Positions 22,954 through 37,900 of a DNA stretch of 64,000 bases are shown here, one piece after another; position 1 is the first letter of the stretch; each line of letters opens with the position of its first letter. This stretch comes from Paralichthys olivaceus (Eukaryota > Chordata > Actinopteri > Pleuronectiformes > Paralichthyidae): positions 12,434,816 to 12,498,815 of the forward strand of contig NC_091098.1 of assembly GCF_024713975.1 (NCBI RefSeq), read 5' to 3'. A model generated the notes under the pieces. It was given only the letters and a program-made list of their open reading frames with translations. It searched no databases and was not told the origin of the DNA. A program made the translations under genes and the position numbers.

Positions 22954-25900
22954 TCACGGGAAAAACAAAGCCTGCAGACCTTTCTTCACACTCTGGATCT
23001 CCCCCACTTGCTACAGAAGGTAAAGAATCACAACGAAACATTTAGGAAAGATATAGACACAATAGAGTTTCTGCAGGTTTCCACAAAGCTATGTCACAAA
23101 CTACAGGCAGAGACAGTGGGCATCATTAGTCTTTCCTACAGCCAACCTGAGTGCACTGAGATCAATTCTAACTGGGTGTTTGTAGACCATCAATTATCAG
23201 TTCCATGTTGGTCTTGTTTGTATTTTTTTAATAATGTTTAATTTAAACGAAAACCCACAACCACATACTAAATAAAAGAGGGGGACTACACAAAGCTCTT
23301 GTTTGTAGTTAGATTACAGTGTGCAAATGTCTGTAGTGTTGAGAAAGAACTACAACACACATTATGCTAAAACTCATATTGTTGAAATCGACTTTTCTAT
23401 AACCAGGGGACACCCTGACACAAACACCTTCCAGGACATAAATCCTCTCAAGTCTGTATATCATGTACTGACTGAGTAGAGAACACAAAATGAAAAGACA
23501 AAAAGCCAGGTCAATGTTTCGTGCCTAATCCATCAAACCTGTGACTTGTCAACTCACCATCTCACCCAGGAGTCGGTCCTGAACTGACTTCATATCTTTC
23601 CTCATCAGGCACATCTGAAAACAGCAGGCAGAGCAGCAGGGTTTTAGCGGTGGGAACATAGAATGTGACAGTCAGGTCAAGCAGGGCGCCAGCTGACACA
23701 TGAGACAACGAGATAAGCAAAATGCTGCAAAGGCCACTCAGCGAAAAACTGGTTGGAAAGACAGATTGACAGACAGAGGTGACATGTTCTATTTAAAAAG
23801 TAGATGGTCTGAGAATAAATATTCTTTCAAAGCTACCTGGGCTCTGGATTTTACAAAGCAAGTGAGAAGTTCATCCCATGAGCAACACATTGAAGCACAT
23901 ATTAGACACTGGCTGTAAAGTTCAGGCCTGAGAGTCAGACCTGGGATGTGAATACTCTCTCCTCGTACTCCAAGCTGTGACACACATTGCTCTGGAGGGC
24001 TTTCTTCAGGGTCTCGTTTCTGGGGGAAAGAAGACAAGCAATCAATAACCAAATGAGAAAGCCCCAAAGAAGGGGAGAGAACACACAGGGTAAGTGTAAA
24101 GGAGAAATAAATACACTAATGTAGTGATGTGCATGTTAAAGGGGAGTATGAGACACACTGATGCACTTTTTCAATTCAAAAACTGCCAGGAGGGATATTT
24201 TGTTACTTGTGGCCAAATGTTGAGTAAAACAATACTGTTGGAATCCTAATTTTATGACCAGCCACTTGATTACATATGTTAACTAAAATGTCACTCAGCA
24301 GAGTGCATACCTCTGTTGAGGCGGTCCCCTTAATTTCAATCAAGCTTCACCAAACTGCACACACTAATAGATATCAGGTCCCTAAATGTGTCTCATCGTT
24401 TTTATCAAGATCCATGAATAATTCCCAAGGAAAATGTTGAAAAATGCCATATCTGGCTATGTGTGGAAAACTTGCTCTGCCCCCTGATACAGATCTGCAC
24501 CACACGAGGTTCTTCCCTGACCAATACCACATCCTTCCACTGAGGAATTTATGTCATTTTGTTTACAAACAGAACAACCAACAAAACATCTTTGTGAAAA
24601 CACAACCTCCATGGAGCATGGGCAGAGGTGAGACTTCCAAACAAAACCTGAGCACTTTCATGGGCATCAAGTCATTTCTAAAAGCTGTTCTAATATATAC
24701 AGGGTTTCCCGCAGCGCTTTATAGTTAAGGCAGCCGCCTTGACAACAACGGCCCCCCGCCTTGACTACGTCCCCCAGTGCCCCCCCCCGATCCAACACAC
24801 CGTGGCTCCATTGGCGTGGCCTGTTGGATCGGGGGGAGGGGACATGGCACTGTAGTTCCCACGACTGCTCACCACCTTGACTGACTAATTTACGGACTAA
24901 TTTACTGCGGGAAACACTGATATATATATATATATTATAATATATATTTTTGTCATACCCATTAACTTTGACTGGTTATTCCAACCAGAACTGCCATTTG
25001 CAGTAAAGACCAACAGTGGATAATAGTAGGGCAAAGCTTCCCAAATAATCATTAGTGAACTCAGCTTAGTCATATGAAGAAGCGCTGGATAAAAATAGCT
25101 TGTGCTGTTGGGTGCATATCTAGATTATGATGATAAGCCTGAGGAAAAACTTATTTTCCTATAAAGCTTGTTCCTCAAACTAAAGTGTGTTATTCATCCT
25201 TGCACAGAGAGGGATTTAAGCCTGTGGGAAGTGCATTGATCAGTGTGTAAGGAACACAGCATCACACAGACAACATGACTCTTTCACTGCTCGCACAAAC
25301 AGAAACACCAAGTCCCAGGCTTCACCTCCTGGTTTCCTGCTCCTTGTAAGAATGGAAAGCCACCGCCTGTTTTTTCCAGTAAATCTGTGAAAGAACAAAC
25401 ACAGACTCTGGATAAATCAATTCCAACAACACATCATATTTAGTGACAGTCTCATATTACAGAATAGTGATATATTTTCTTTAGGGAATGATACTTTCCA
25501 CATCCCCTCTAAACACAGCTAGTTAGCAAACGTGGGTGTGAGCTCTAGAAAGAGGCAGAGTGACCCACTGTCAGGTCTTTCTCCATGTTCCTGAGCGCTG
25601 TGTCATCTTGCTCCAATTTGTGAATCTCTTCCAAGAGGACCTTGTGAACCTGTTCAAGCTTCTGTGTCCTGTGGAGAGAGAATCAATCAGTATAAAATAC
25701 AAATATTAAATGGAAAGCAAACAAAAAAAAGTACAACAATATTTCAGACTGTAAGAGAAAGACAGGACATTGTAGAGTCTTCCAGAGTACTATGGAAGAG
25801 AAAATACAAAACATGGAACTTCTTTGGGAACTCAACACTGAATACGGACTGTGCAGATACAGTTGTCATCTCAGATTCTGATTCAGTCAATGGCGGTAGC

Positions 25901-28900
25901 TGCCAGGGGATGCAGTGATATTATGATGGTGGATTTTTATGCATGCAGTATGCTATCAAGCAAACCTGGTACACATAGTGCCTGCTTGCATGTCGTGGAA
26001 ACACACGCAGCAAAAATGGTATCTACAATAACTACCAACTACCACTAACATTAGGAATAATATGTGGTAAAAGGTTTCTAGATGTTTTGACTGTTCTCCA
26101 AAGCAGTGAGAGAGAAAGACACCTACAGTTGGGTAAAGAGCGTTGCACACAGCTCTACGATAAAACAACAGCGCAACACAGAGATCTATTATGCAATCAT
26201 GAGAAGTGTTAAAAATGTTTTGATCATTATAACTGTGGTGAGACAAATTAGACCGCCAGAGTCAAGGTAATTAATGGGAAACACTGCTGTGTATGGAAAC
26301 ATTTCCTTTATGGTTTCTTTACACTATTTACATACTGACTGACCTTTGTTTGGTGACTTGCATGTGGAAGGAGGACACATGTTGCTGGACAGTCTTCAGT
26401 GACTGCTTGTTGTAAACCTCCACCATCTTGTAACGGTTCTGAATATACACATTAGAAACAGTGGTTTTAAAGGTCATCATTCAATATGTCAGTGGATCAG
26501 TATTGCTGAAAATAAATCTAAAGAGAAGAGGTGTGATGTGTTCAGAAGACTATGTTAAGTTAAAAAGGTATTAACTATTTATTTAATACACAGGTCTGCC
26601 ATTCCTAAAATATGGTAAGTGGTGTTAACAACCGTTTTAAACATGCTTCAGATACATAAGAGGAACAGCATGATATACTGTCATGAATGCAGGTAATGCT
26701 GTCTCCACTTGCTCTGTTATAATGTGTCACTGTGTACAAGTGTGTGTGTGTGTGTATGTCCAACCTGGAACTTCTTCTTTAGCTCAGAGCTGAATTGCTG
26801 GCACACCTTACTCTGGTTAACAGCAATTCTAGGCAACTCCAAATCTTCATCCATGTCTATGTCTCCACTGACCTCTTCGACCTCCCCTTGACTGGAGCGT
26901 ACCGTGTGAAAAGAGGACATGACCTGGCTCACCCCACCTTCAGCAGACAACTCAGTGACTGAGGACAAAACACAGAGCCACAGATATGAGAGGATAGATA
27001 TTAAATTTCTCATTAGTGCATTTTTTCCAAACTAAAAAGGAAAGCATAGAAAAAAGGCTCTCTGCACAAACTGTACATAATTATATGTAAAGAATGTATC
27101 TAATCGAGTATTCATAAATTAGCTTTTATTTTAACACAAATTAAATCTTTCTAATGGTGATTTGACACCAAAGCTTTCCTGCTTTGCCCACTTTTTATGA
27201 ATTATTTTGAACTGGATGTGACCATCAGGTCCAGTTGCTTAAACAATTACAAAATATATGAAAACTTAATACATACATATTAGAAGTAACACTATGAAAA
27301 CTTGGGAAAGACTTTTATTGTGTTAATAGCTTTTAGTATGTAAATGATGAACTGAGAAGTGACTCATCACTAAGATGATCAAACTGAACATATTAACAAA
27401 GGATAAAAGAAAATTCAAGTTTTTTTAAAAACCAACATTGTGACATTCAAAGTGTGATTTCTGCATAGGTTTTTACAGGTTCTCTACAAGATTAAATTGA
27501 TTTGAGATATTTATCCATCTGAATACGATTTTATCCCTGTATAAATGCACCACTAATTCACAAGTAACGTGTCTTACGGGACTTGAACAACTTCCTTGGC
27601 TTCATCCGAGGACAATGCTGCGCTCTCATCTTGCTTTTCTTCTTCTCTTCCTTCTCATCTTCCTCAGAATTACTGGATATGGAGACGTGCCGCTTGCGAC
27701 TTGGTCCTTTAAAAAAAACAACTTACAATACATAACCAATAATATGACAGGTTTTTAACAAAAGAACTTGGGATAATATGTAGTGATTTGAACACACTTC
27801 ATAAAGTGTTCATAAAGACTGTTTCATTAAATGTAATTTTCTACCTAATTGTAAACTAATAGGGAAGTCAAGTTTCCATGTGAAAGATCAAGCAGGACAC
27901 AAAATGTCTTCTACCTGACATAAGAGGCTGTTCTGGCTCCACATCTGAGTCTGAGTGTGGTGTTTTCTGTCAGGATAGACAGTAATGCATTATAACTCAT
28001 TAAAGGTTTTTCAGTTCCGCTGCTGTCTATTCAATCACTATCATATAAACATGAAACATGAAGAGTAATAAGGCCATCCATACCTCTGTTTTGTGAAACA
28101 CAGTCAGAGCAGCACTGGGGCTTTCCTTAACTCTGCCAGTCAGCACTGATGACTTTGTGGACGATTGGCTGAGTGAAACCCTGGTTACTGAAGACACTTT
28201 ACCTATGCCATATAGGTTGCTATTGTTGTCTTCAGGGAAAGGTGACTGTGGAGGAGAGGGCAAGGATGGCTTTTCTAGCTCAAAGAATGAGGAGGTCAGC
28301 AGGGGTTGAGTGAACACAGGCAAAGGAGACTGAGGTGCTGGTGAGAGACACTGCTGATTTGGACTGATCTGGAAACAGAAAGGGAGATGACATTGAAAGT
28401 GATGAGACAATGATGGACAAGAGGAATGGAGCAGCTCATTTGGTGGTGATCTAATCATCAAACTCATCATGGATGACAGTCAACAGTGAAATGATGAAGA
28501 CATTTTCCATAGTGGCACAGATGAAACGCTGCAGCACAATTATCTGTTCTGCCTGAAGTTAAATAAGTAATTTCAATCATACTATTTAATTGTTCAAATC
28601 ATTATGTGTAATTCCATCATTTCCAACATAAATACATGATATTTGTTATTAGGATCATTTGTATTTCTCTAATGGCCACTTCAGACATGGTACCACACAT
28701 TCACCCCTGACCTCAAAACCTCAAAAATGGTTGTGGAGGGAGCAAAGTTTTACTTCTTCAATATCTCTGTTCAACTAGCAAGGTTACAGATCCACTTACT
28801 TAAGTTCTATGTTAAAGTTTATGAAGGCCTTTGGTCATAAATCACACATCCAGTCACGTGACTAGTGGTTCTCACATGACTACACAGTGGTGTCAATGAC

Positions 28901-31900
28901 GTCCATGTAGTGTAAAGGTGCGTGATCCACTCAAACGTGTTAAATACCAGGGAACCTCTCACTAGACTAGTCTAGTTGGAATTGACAAGCACAATATGTT
29001 CTAGACTGCACTGCCCAGTTACACAGAAAAAGCATTTGACTCTGATTCAAACCCTTGAGCTACAGAGGACAACAGGAAGGTGCTGTGTTACCTCTGCTGC
29101 GCTCGGTCCAATGGGAGGATTGTATGCAGCGTTTCGATATCTCAGTGAGGCGAGAGAGGCGGCAGACTGGATGGATTGAGTCCTAGATGTGCTGTGCTTC
29201 TTTTCTGCATTGTAGTGAGAGGGGGGCTTGAAGATTCCATTACTGCTGACTGTAGAGCGAGGTTTGGGTAGCAGCAGGATTGGCGAGGGGGTGTCCTGGC
29301 CGGCAGGGTCAGGGGAGGCAGGGAGTGGGGATCCCCGCGGGGTGACAAGAGGAGAGAAGGTCAAATCCAAGGTTGAGACTGACCCCGCATCAGCTGTGAG
29401 GGTCCAAAATAAACACAGATGTTCAAACAGCTGGCCACAGGAGGAGGATAGAGAGTAAAAGGTCAATATATACATGCTTTGCTACGCATCAACTTACAGT
29501 TAGGAGGCTGTCGAGCAACAGGGTTATTTATGTAAGAGTTTTAAAACTTAAATACAAAATATATTATAACTGAAATGGCTAAAACAATGCTTTACATAAC
29601 CACATCATAACCACGTACACAGCCATAATAAAAGCTGTTTTTTAGTCCAAGTGAAACTCATAAAGAACATAATAGATAAAACTGGAAATATAAAAAGACA
29701 AAATAAATGCCATCCAACAATCAGTAGAAAAATAGATTAAAAAAAGACAATGCTATATATATTGTTTGAGACGCTGAACACCCAGGTAAGACTCCTTCAT
29801 AGAGACCGAATACAAATTGAGGATGTCAGGTCCAGGTGAACCGTGCTGGGGGGATGGTCTTGACTGTTTTGTTGTGATATCGCACAGGTTACTTTACTTA
29901 TTTTTACTGTATTTGAATATGTTCACATTTATACAGAACCTAGACCTGCTTCATGATGACAAAAAGTCATTGATCTCACTTTATGGGCAATAGACCTTCA
30001 TGTACATCTGAAAGACAGGCACTAAGAGAGGGCAGTGTTATACAGAGGTCTGCTTGCCTGGTGAGAGCTGTATGTCCATCCCAGGAACACACAAAGCCAA
30101 GTGTGTGAGAGAGTGAGAGACTATTAGCAGGGCAAAGAGCACTGCACACAGATCTACAATAATGCCATGGAACAAACACTCTTTTTAAGACTTGTGATGT
30201 ATTAATGAGAAGCGTGAAATAAAATTGATGATGATGAAACTGTGGTAGGACAAATTAGACAATGAAAGGCCTCCACAGTTTAAGTAATAAGAAACATTAG
30301 GGACCGTTAAGTAATGTACTGTATGCGCCCACTGTGATGGAATTAATAATCCATTTGACCCCATCATGAAACATAGAGTAGACATTAGCTGATATCAAAG
30401 GAGTCAAATGACTGTTATCTAACTCAGATGTTGGTGAGTATCTGTCCAGTCTTACATCTCATCCTCTCAATGGAAGGAGGCGACGGACAGAACGAGGTCT
30501 GGCGAGCAGCCAGCTTCTCCTTCAATGCATTCATCTGTTCTTGGACAGGGGTGATTTTTTTCTTACTAAACTTCGAAGTGACTTGAAGGACATTCTCAGG
30601 CTTCTTCTTCTGAAAAACAGAGTGTGTCTGTTATATATCTGAATCAAGAAACCCAAAACCTGTTCAGGCCCACAACTCGCTCAGTGACTACATTCAAAAA
30701 TTATGCTACAGTCCATACTAACTAAACAACATCATCAGTGACTAATCAGAAGTATTGTATATTCTTCAGATTTAAGTACTGTAAACTAATATATGTGGAA
30801 TGTCAACAAGATTTACAGCTGATTTACAGCTGCCTGCGGTGGAAATGTTCTTTGTAATTGCCTGACAAAAGCAAAATTGTTTTCCATCCCTTGCATTACT
30901 GCTAGTTTATGTTTGTTTCAATGAAATTAGCCCCAAAAGCATTAGATGATGCTTGAGGGACAAATGGAACCATCTGTCGAGTTTAGTGTAGCTCTGATGT
31001 AGTTGATATCAACCATGGAGGATGTCATTAAAATGTTAGACATTACAAATATCAGTGCCATAAATTATTAACCTGTTTGGATCATTGTAGTTTTACAGCC
31101 CAACACAAAAAAAGCAAAAAAGAGGATTAGACAAAAGTCAGACAAAACAAATCACTAAGTTGAACATGCTTCTAGTGACATTGATGTTTTCTGATAAACT
31201 AAGATACACAGATGCTTTATGGGATGAATGGATAATCGTTTCATGAGGATAACATGAAAAATGAACTCTATGACCTGTACCTTGGAAGTAGATGGCTGTT
31301 CTGACTCTATATCCAAGCGGCTGCTGAGATGACTGCTCTCTAGTTTCAGGGAGCCTTTGGTTGGTTGTTTGGTATTAGACTTTTTCTTCATCTCCTGAGC
31401 AGCCTCATGAGTTTTCTCAGTGTTATTCAGATGGTCATAGGCAGAGTACTATTATTAAGGGACAAAGAAAATATGATTTTTATCTATTTCCAAGATCACG
31501 ATAATAATTTGCTTTGTTATGCTCCTCCTCATGGTATGAGTTGATCCCACTTGTGTTTTACTTGGGTTGTGAAATGTGCCTAACTCAAATTTCAAACAGT
31601 ATATGATTAAATACATGCGATTAATATCAAGTGTTTTAGGTCCTTGTCTAAATCTTCTGTTCACTTGTTCAAGAGAACATATATATTCAAAGTAAGTTAC
31701 ATTATTTTACATGTTCTTGCTAAGGGCCTTTTAAAACACAGACACAATTTGCTTGACATCTCTCATGAGTAATTCATGTTGTCAAAATACCAAAATGGTG
31801 ATTGGTCAGATCTGTGTCATTTGTTCTGCAGTGTTTCAAAAGAGGACAAACTGGCAAAACAGACACAGGTTTTAGAGAAGCATTTGCCTTAGGAGCAGGA

Positions 31901-34900
31901 GGCCTCTCTGACTCTGACTGGCTTTCGTCAGTATCTGCCTCCCTGTAGCTCTTGGTAGAAGTGGCTGCAGCTCTCCTGGGCCTCCTGCCTGCTGCATGTG
32001 GTCTGTTGGGTGCTTCTGCTGCTGGCTTCACCATCTTCTTTGGCTGCTCCACTCTCGCCTTCACATTTTGCTTCTGCTTAAACAAGAGTGACACACTGTG
32101 GCTGACTGTGATAGTGCATTACAAGCTTAGAGCAAATGATTTATATAAAAGCAATACTGCCTTACTTTATTTGGTTTGGTGTTACCCTTTACAGGTTTTG
32201 GGGAGGGAGATGGCAAATGTGACGATTCCCCTGATCAGAGATAAAGCACATCCTCTTTATGGAAATACTAATGTCTGCCTGTGATCTTATCAACATCCAG
32301 TCTAAATGGACAAGTAAATAAAAGCATGAATGTGCAGCTTTGTGAGCTTACATGAAGTTTGAGGTGTCTCAGCTTTAGGGTTGATGGGTGCCTGCCTTGA
32401 ATATTTGGTAACTTTGGGTTTGGGTTTCCTGCTTGACTCCCTCAGCCAGCTGACCTCTGTCATGGTATAGTCTGTATCGGTGTCACTAAACAAATGCTTT
32501 TTCACATGCTGCTTCTCCTGTTAAACAATAGGAGTGGGGAATAGAGAGATATATTTAAGGAGAGAAAAATCAAGGGAGCGAAAACTGAAAGCAATGAGAT
32601 ATTTTTCAATGATTGCTGTATAATTATTGTCCCTATGAGTGTAAGCCTTTTGGAAAGCTGAACATTTTCTTATTTTGCAACATTTGTGTGCTTTCCGTCT
32701 ATTTTCTGATTAAATAATTACATGAGCACAGCAAGCACAAACACACAGAGTATATGAAAGTATACTTTTGTCACAGATTGTCCTTTCTTGGTTGTGTTGT
32801 GGGATCTTGAGGAGTCATGGATGTCACTGTCAAATAATATGGGAGATATGGAATTAGACAGATTCTAATACGAACTATTTACAGAAGGTTACTGTGTTTT
32901 AGCCCAAAGGTGATTCTCCACTGTGAGACCTACCTGCTTAATGAAGCAGAAGTGTTATTGAGGGGTTGTTCCTTTCCCTAAAGAGCAATTATTAAGACTT
33001 TAAACACCACAGTGGTACATCAAGATCTGAGATATAAAATGACTAACTATAGTATTGTTTACCCCAATAGTTGATGGTGTATCAATTCTGAATGCAAAAA
33101 TATCCTTTCTGTTCAAAAGAAAAAAGGCGTTTTATACATTCTAAATTTCACTAAACGTCAGAGATATATTTGAATGTACTTGAAACCTTTAAATTGAATT
33201 ATTTTACCTCGAAGAGTTTGTTGCTCTTTTATTGTGGGATTTCATCATGTTTAAAGCTCTGGATGTATCTTTCTATTGCAGGTAAAGATAATCTTTAGTT
33301 AATCAAGCAGGAAATAAATGACTTAAGATACAGCTAGGAATAAATAAAGTATTGCTTACATTAGCAGTTGGTAACCAGCTCATATTGAAGATTGGCCTGT
33401 TACAAAAATACAAACGATCACTAAGTGGTATGGTTATGCCGAAGTGACATTTATAACATTGCAGAGCCCTGCAAAGCATACCTGTTAACAAGAGGAGGAA
33501 TCAAGCTCCCATGGATATTTTCTGCTTTATGTTTTGCTGTGGATTGAGTGTTAGTCTCATAATGGCTAGAGATGATCTTCACCATGCTTTGTGCAACCTT
33601 TGCATCTCTCTGAGTAGTGACAGTAGAAGGTGTGAGAATAACAATATACAGGAAAACAAAGAATTGAAGAATCAGCATTAATCCCCTAAAATTAAAACAA
33701 TTCATACCTTCTCTTTGTTTGAGAGTTCCCTGTTAGTTTTAGCCCTAATGTTGGGTGTTACTCTCTCCTGCAGTGATGTTGTGTTGGGGGCCTTGACTGG
33801 AGCTTTTTTTGGAACAGCATCTGCCTCTAGTGACATCTGGCCTTTAGTCTTGCCTTTGCCCGAGCCACCTCTCTGGGGTTGCTGCACTTTGGGAGCACAC
33901 AAGGTGGAATAACACTGGTCTGCAGTGGTTCTGCTTTTTGAGTGCCCATTGATATCAGACAGTTTTGTCTGAGATGCCTCTCCAGGTGCACAATCTTGGG
34001 TTCTCTCACTGAGGACCTGCTGCAGGCGCTGGGTGAGTTTGGTATGGAGCTGCTTTTGACTGATTGTGCCTGATTCTGGAACTGACAATCTCAGTGCTGA
34101 GGATGAGCACTCCTGCTGGTGTGACAAACTTGACTGAGGATCTAAAAAGGAAAATTACTGAATTTGAAAACAAAAAATAGGTTTGATAATATTTAATTTT
34201 ACCTGGATGTCGTGTGTGTATTACTATATATTACTGTGCAAAACATTTAGTGATGTTTTAGAATTAGTGAAGATATTTGATAACTTACCAGGTCTTTGCA
34301 GAGTATTTACTTTCTGTGTGGGCATCGTTACCATTTCAGAAACTGACAGTCTGCCCCAGTTAGAAGATCTGAGATTTGAACATAGAAACATGTAAGCCTC
34401 ATATACACCTATTGCATAAACAAAAACATCCATGACCAAATCAGAGCATATATCTGCAGTGCGTAAGTGTGGTGGTTCTCCACAGAGCTTACATGCTTCT
34501 CACAGTTCTGGGCTGGGTGTCAGGCACAAAATTATTATCCTCTGTAAATAAAACAATAAGGGATGGATTCAACAGTCAGTGAAAGATAATGATGTTACTG
34601 TATCTTTGGGTAAAGCTTCAGTCAATACAATACCCAGGGACTGTTCTTCTCCCTGTCCAGTTTGAACTTTATCTACTGCTTTTTCCAAAGGTGTGTTCTG
34701 TACAACAAGCAGAAACAACAAATGTCAGTGTATGATATAGATGGTTTAAATATAACTTTATACAAATTATAGTAGATATGCAGACATATGCAGCTGTGCT
34801 GGTTGGTACCAGAAACATCAATCATTATCTGGGCTTGATTTTCTTCTCTTAACAGTTATGTAATTAAGACAATGGCAATATTAGGTCTATCGTATCATAC

Positions 34901-37900
34901 ATTCATATACTGAAAACATTTCAGAAAGACACTGCAGAAGTAGAGAATGCATAGTACCTTAACTTTAGAAATTAAAAATAATAATTTGATGTTTATACCT
35001 TTTCGTGTTTGCCAACATTGTTGTTATCCACCTTTTTGGTGGCCAAGCTCTAAAGAGACACAGAGAGCACGAAACTGAAGTTTAATTCCAAAGAGCACTA
35101 AGAAAATCTGTGTTGTATGTTAAGTAATAAGTGTGTGTGTCACACCTGCTGTACCATGCCCCCTGCTGTTGTGCTGCTGGGAGTTGTGTGATGACTGCAG
35201 GTCTTTAGTTCTCTCAGGTAAAATTCACCTTGCCTATCACATGAACGAACCATCAGCAAAGATGGCTTCCCTTTACCCTTGGATAGAGTGTCTAAAAGGA
35301 AGGGGGAAAAAAAATCAACAATATGCGACAAGAAGACAAGGGGGGCGATGACCAAGAGGGTCAGAGTCTGAATGCCAACAGGATGATGAATCCAAAGTGT
35401 ATTCAGATGCAAGTTATGAGTAGTGTCTTAACACAAACATGATCTTTACTTTAATAACTGTCACTTTCGAACAGCATATTTTGATACAAAATAAAGGTGC
35501 CCTGTTCAACATTAAATTAAATACAACATAAAAGCTAATGTGTCAATTTGCAGTTAACTAAGAGCAAAGCTGTTAAAAACCAAATTACATTAATTATAAT
35601 GTTTTCTTTAAGACTGAAGACATGGTTAACATACACATGTGCCTCCTGGTTCAACAGCAATACCTTACAGTCTGTAGTGTGCACTTACTTTGCATAACAG
35701 CAGAGAGCGAACCAGCACTGTGCACACTTCCTCCTGTACTGTTGCTTATGAAAGTGGTGGACTCTGAAATCCTCATCTTGGCAGGGGTCAGTATCTGAAT
35801 GGAAAATCAGAATGGCTGTGTCTGTAAATCTTTTGTTTGGGCACATTTATTTGTGTATATAATGTACACACTCTGCATTTTTTTATTTCATTTTATTCTT
35901 TTTCATTCTATTCCTTTTCTTTTATATTTTGTATCATCTTGTCTACCCCATTCTGACTTGATTGCTGCTGTAACAACTGAATTTCCCCCAGTGTATAATG
36001 GGCAATTTAAATGTGATATCCAAATTATCCCCTAAATTAACTAAATGTCATCCTTTATTCCATTTTTAATGGCACAGGATCACAGAAACACAGAAATGTT
36101 ACTGTCAATAAGGATTCAGTGTCTTGCAGAATAAAAAGCACAGAAAAGCTTGAACCTGATATAATCGTTACCTCGCTATTGACACCCCCTACTGGCTGTT
36201 TGAGTGACATACTGTATTCATTTGTTTCATTATGACCAAAAATACAATGTGTGTGTATGTATGTGGTTACTACTGCTTGCTGCAATCTCAAGTGCAGTCA
36301 ATTAAAATCAACACATTCATTAATCTTTACCATCCTCAAAATTCATTCCTCCAAACACCTTACAATTGAGTAATATTTTGCAGCATTTAAATGTAGTGTT
36401 GCTTACTGAACTTCAATTTCAAGCATTTACTGTCATTGAAAAGCTGTACAATGAAACTTAAGTGCAACTCCTCTCAGTGGTACAAAGAGAAAATGAAAAA
36501 TACATTGGAGTACAAAGAAAAAATGGACTAACTGTACATTTAGTGAATTAACATGAATAACATATAAATATATAAATACGTTCCTCTAAATTCTTGAGGG
36601 AATCAAACAAACACTAAGTAAACTGTTCAGGTCGTAATAACTTCTGATGAGAGCTGGTGTTTTTTGTTTAAGTGAAAATTGAACGGGAGGACATCCAGAC
36701 AGGAGACTCAGACACGATACAACCAAACCGCTGCTTCTGTCCTGATCCTGAAGCAGTGGCGCTAATTGTCTATCATTGGCAGTCCGTCGTGGAAATCCTG
36801 AATTCAAGCTTTTGTGTTGGGACGCCACTCAGAAATGTTACCAGCGGAAACACTGCATTAAATGATCATTATTACATTTAAATGCTACATAGTTTTTGTT
36901 TTAATATAAAATGCAAAACTCTTCTACCTGTACAGGTGCAGTCGGAGCAGGCAAAAGATAGGGGGCGGTGCTTATCTCGGTTTCACCAAGGGACACTTGG
37001 CTCTCTGGGACGACCTCCATGGAGAGTGGCATGCAGTACAAACATCTCAACAGTAATTTCGGTTGTCACTTTGATGCTTTTTCAAAATGTTCAAATCAGT
37101 TCAGATATAATAATATCACATTGATGTAAATCTCATTACAAAGGCCAAGCACCTCCTATAAATTCCTTCATATGTTGGCATCCGTGATGACCACATTAAT
37201 CATCATAGCTGTAATATGACAGAATTATGTTAACCGACCATACCATACCTGGGAGCTGTTCTCCTCCATGATGATTTTAACTGTAGTCTTCACCACTGAT
37301 GTGCCCGTCTTCCCTACAAAGCCCTGAAAGGGAAAGATGCTTGTGAATGTAAATCATCTGATTGAAAATCTTCTCTAGACTTTGCTTGGCGCAAAAGCAA
37401 GAATGCTGTGGTTTTTACAAGCCAGGAAGTGTTAAACCAAAGTGAAATGTTACAACTAGATATTCATTAAAATTCATTAAGAGTCAAAACTTCTTGTCAA
37501 AGGATGCCAAGTTCCTCTCAAAGTTATTATTCTACCAATCACATTTTCTACTTGTGCATTTTGGTGTGAAAAACAAAACAAAATAATGATAAATATTCCT
37601 ATTGGCATTGTGACCAATATGGAGGGACTGAATGAGCCATGGCCTACTTTGTTTTTGCTTTGTCCGTAGATGCTACGAGCAGCCTGCTGGATGTCCAGAG
37701 AGGAGCTGAAGTGGATGGTAAGACTCCATCCTTCAATCCCACCAACCATCACCACCTCTGACAGTTTCAACTGCAAGACTTTCCTCTTGCCTTCCTCTGG
37801 AGATCAAAAAACACAGTATATGATACTGTACTCTCAGCCCCACACACAAGAAAATACTTAAAGGTGTTTAAAAACACATAAATCTTAAGTTCAGATCTGC

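Noticed and set aside
23549..23557. sycp2 stop at GTG AGT TGA directly after exon 44
   Set aside because: GTGAGT is a perfect splice donor, and a further exon (22954-23010) encodes the conserved C-terminal segment in phase.
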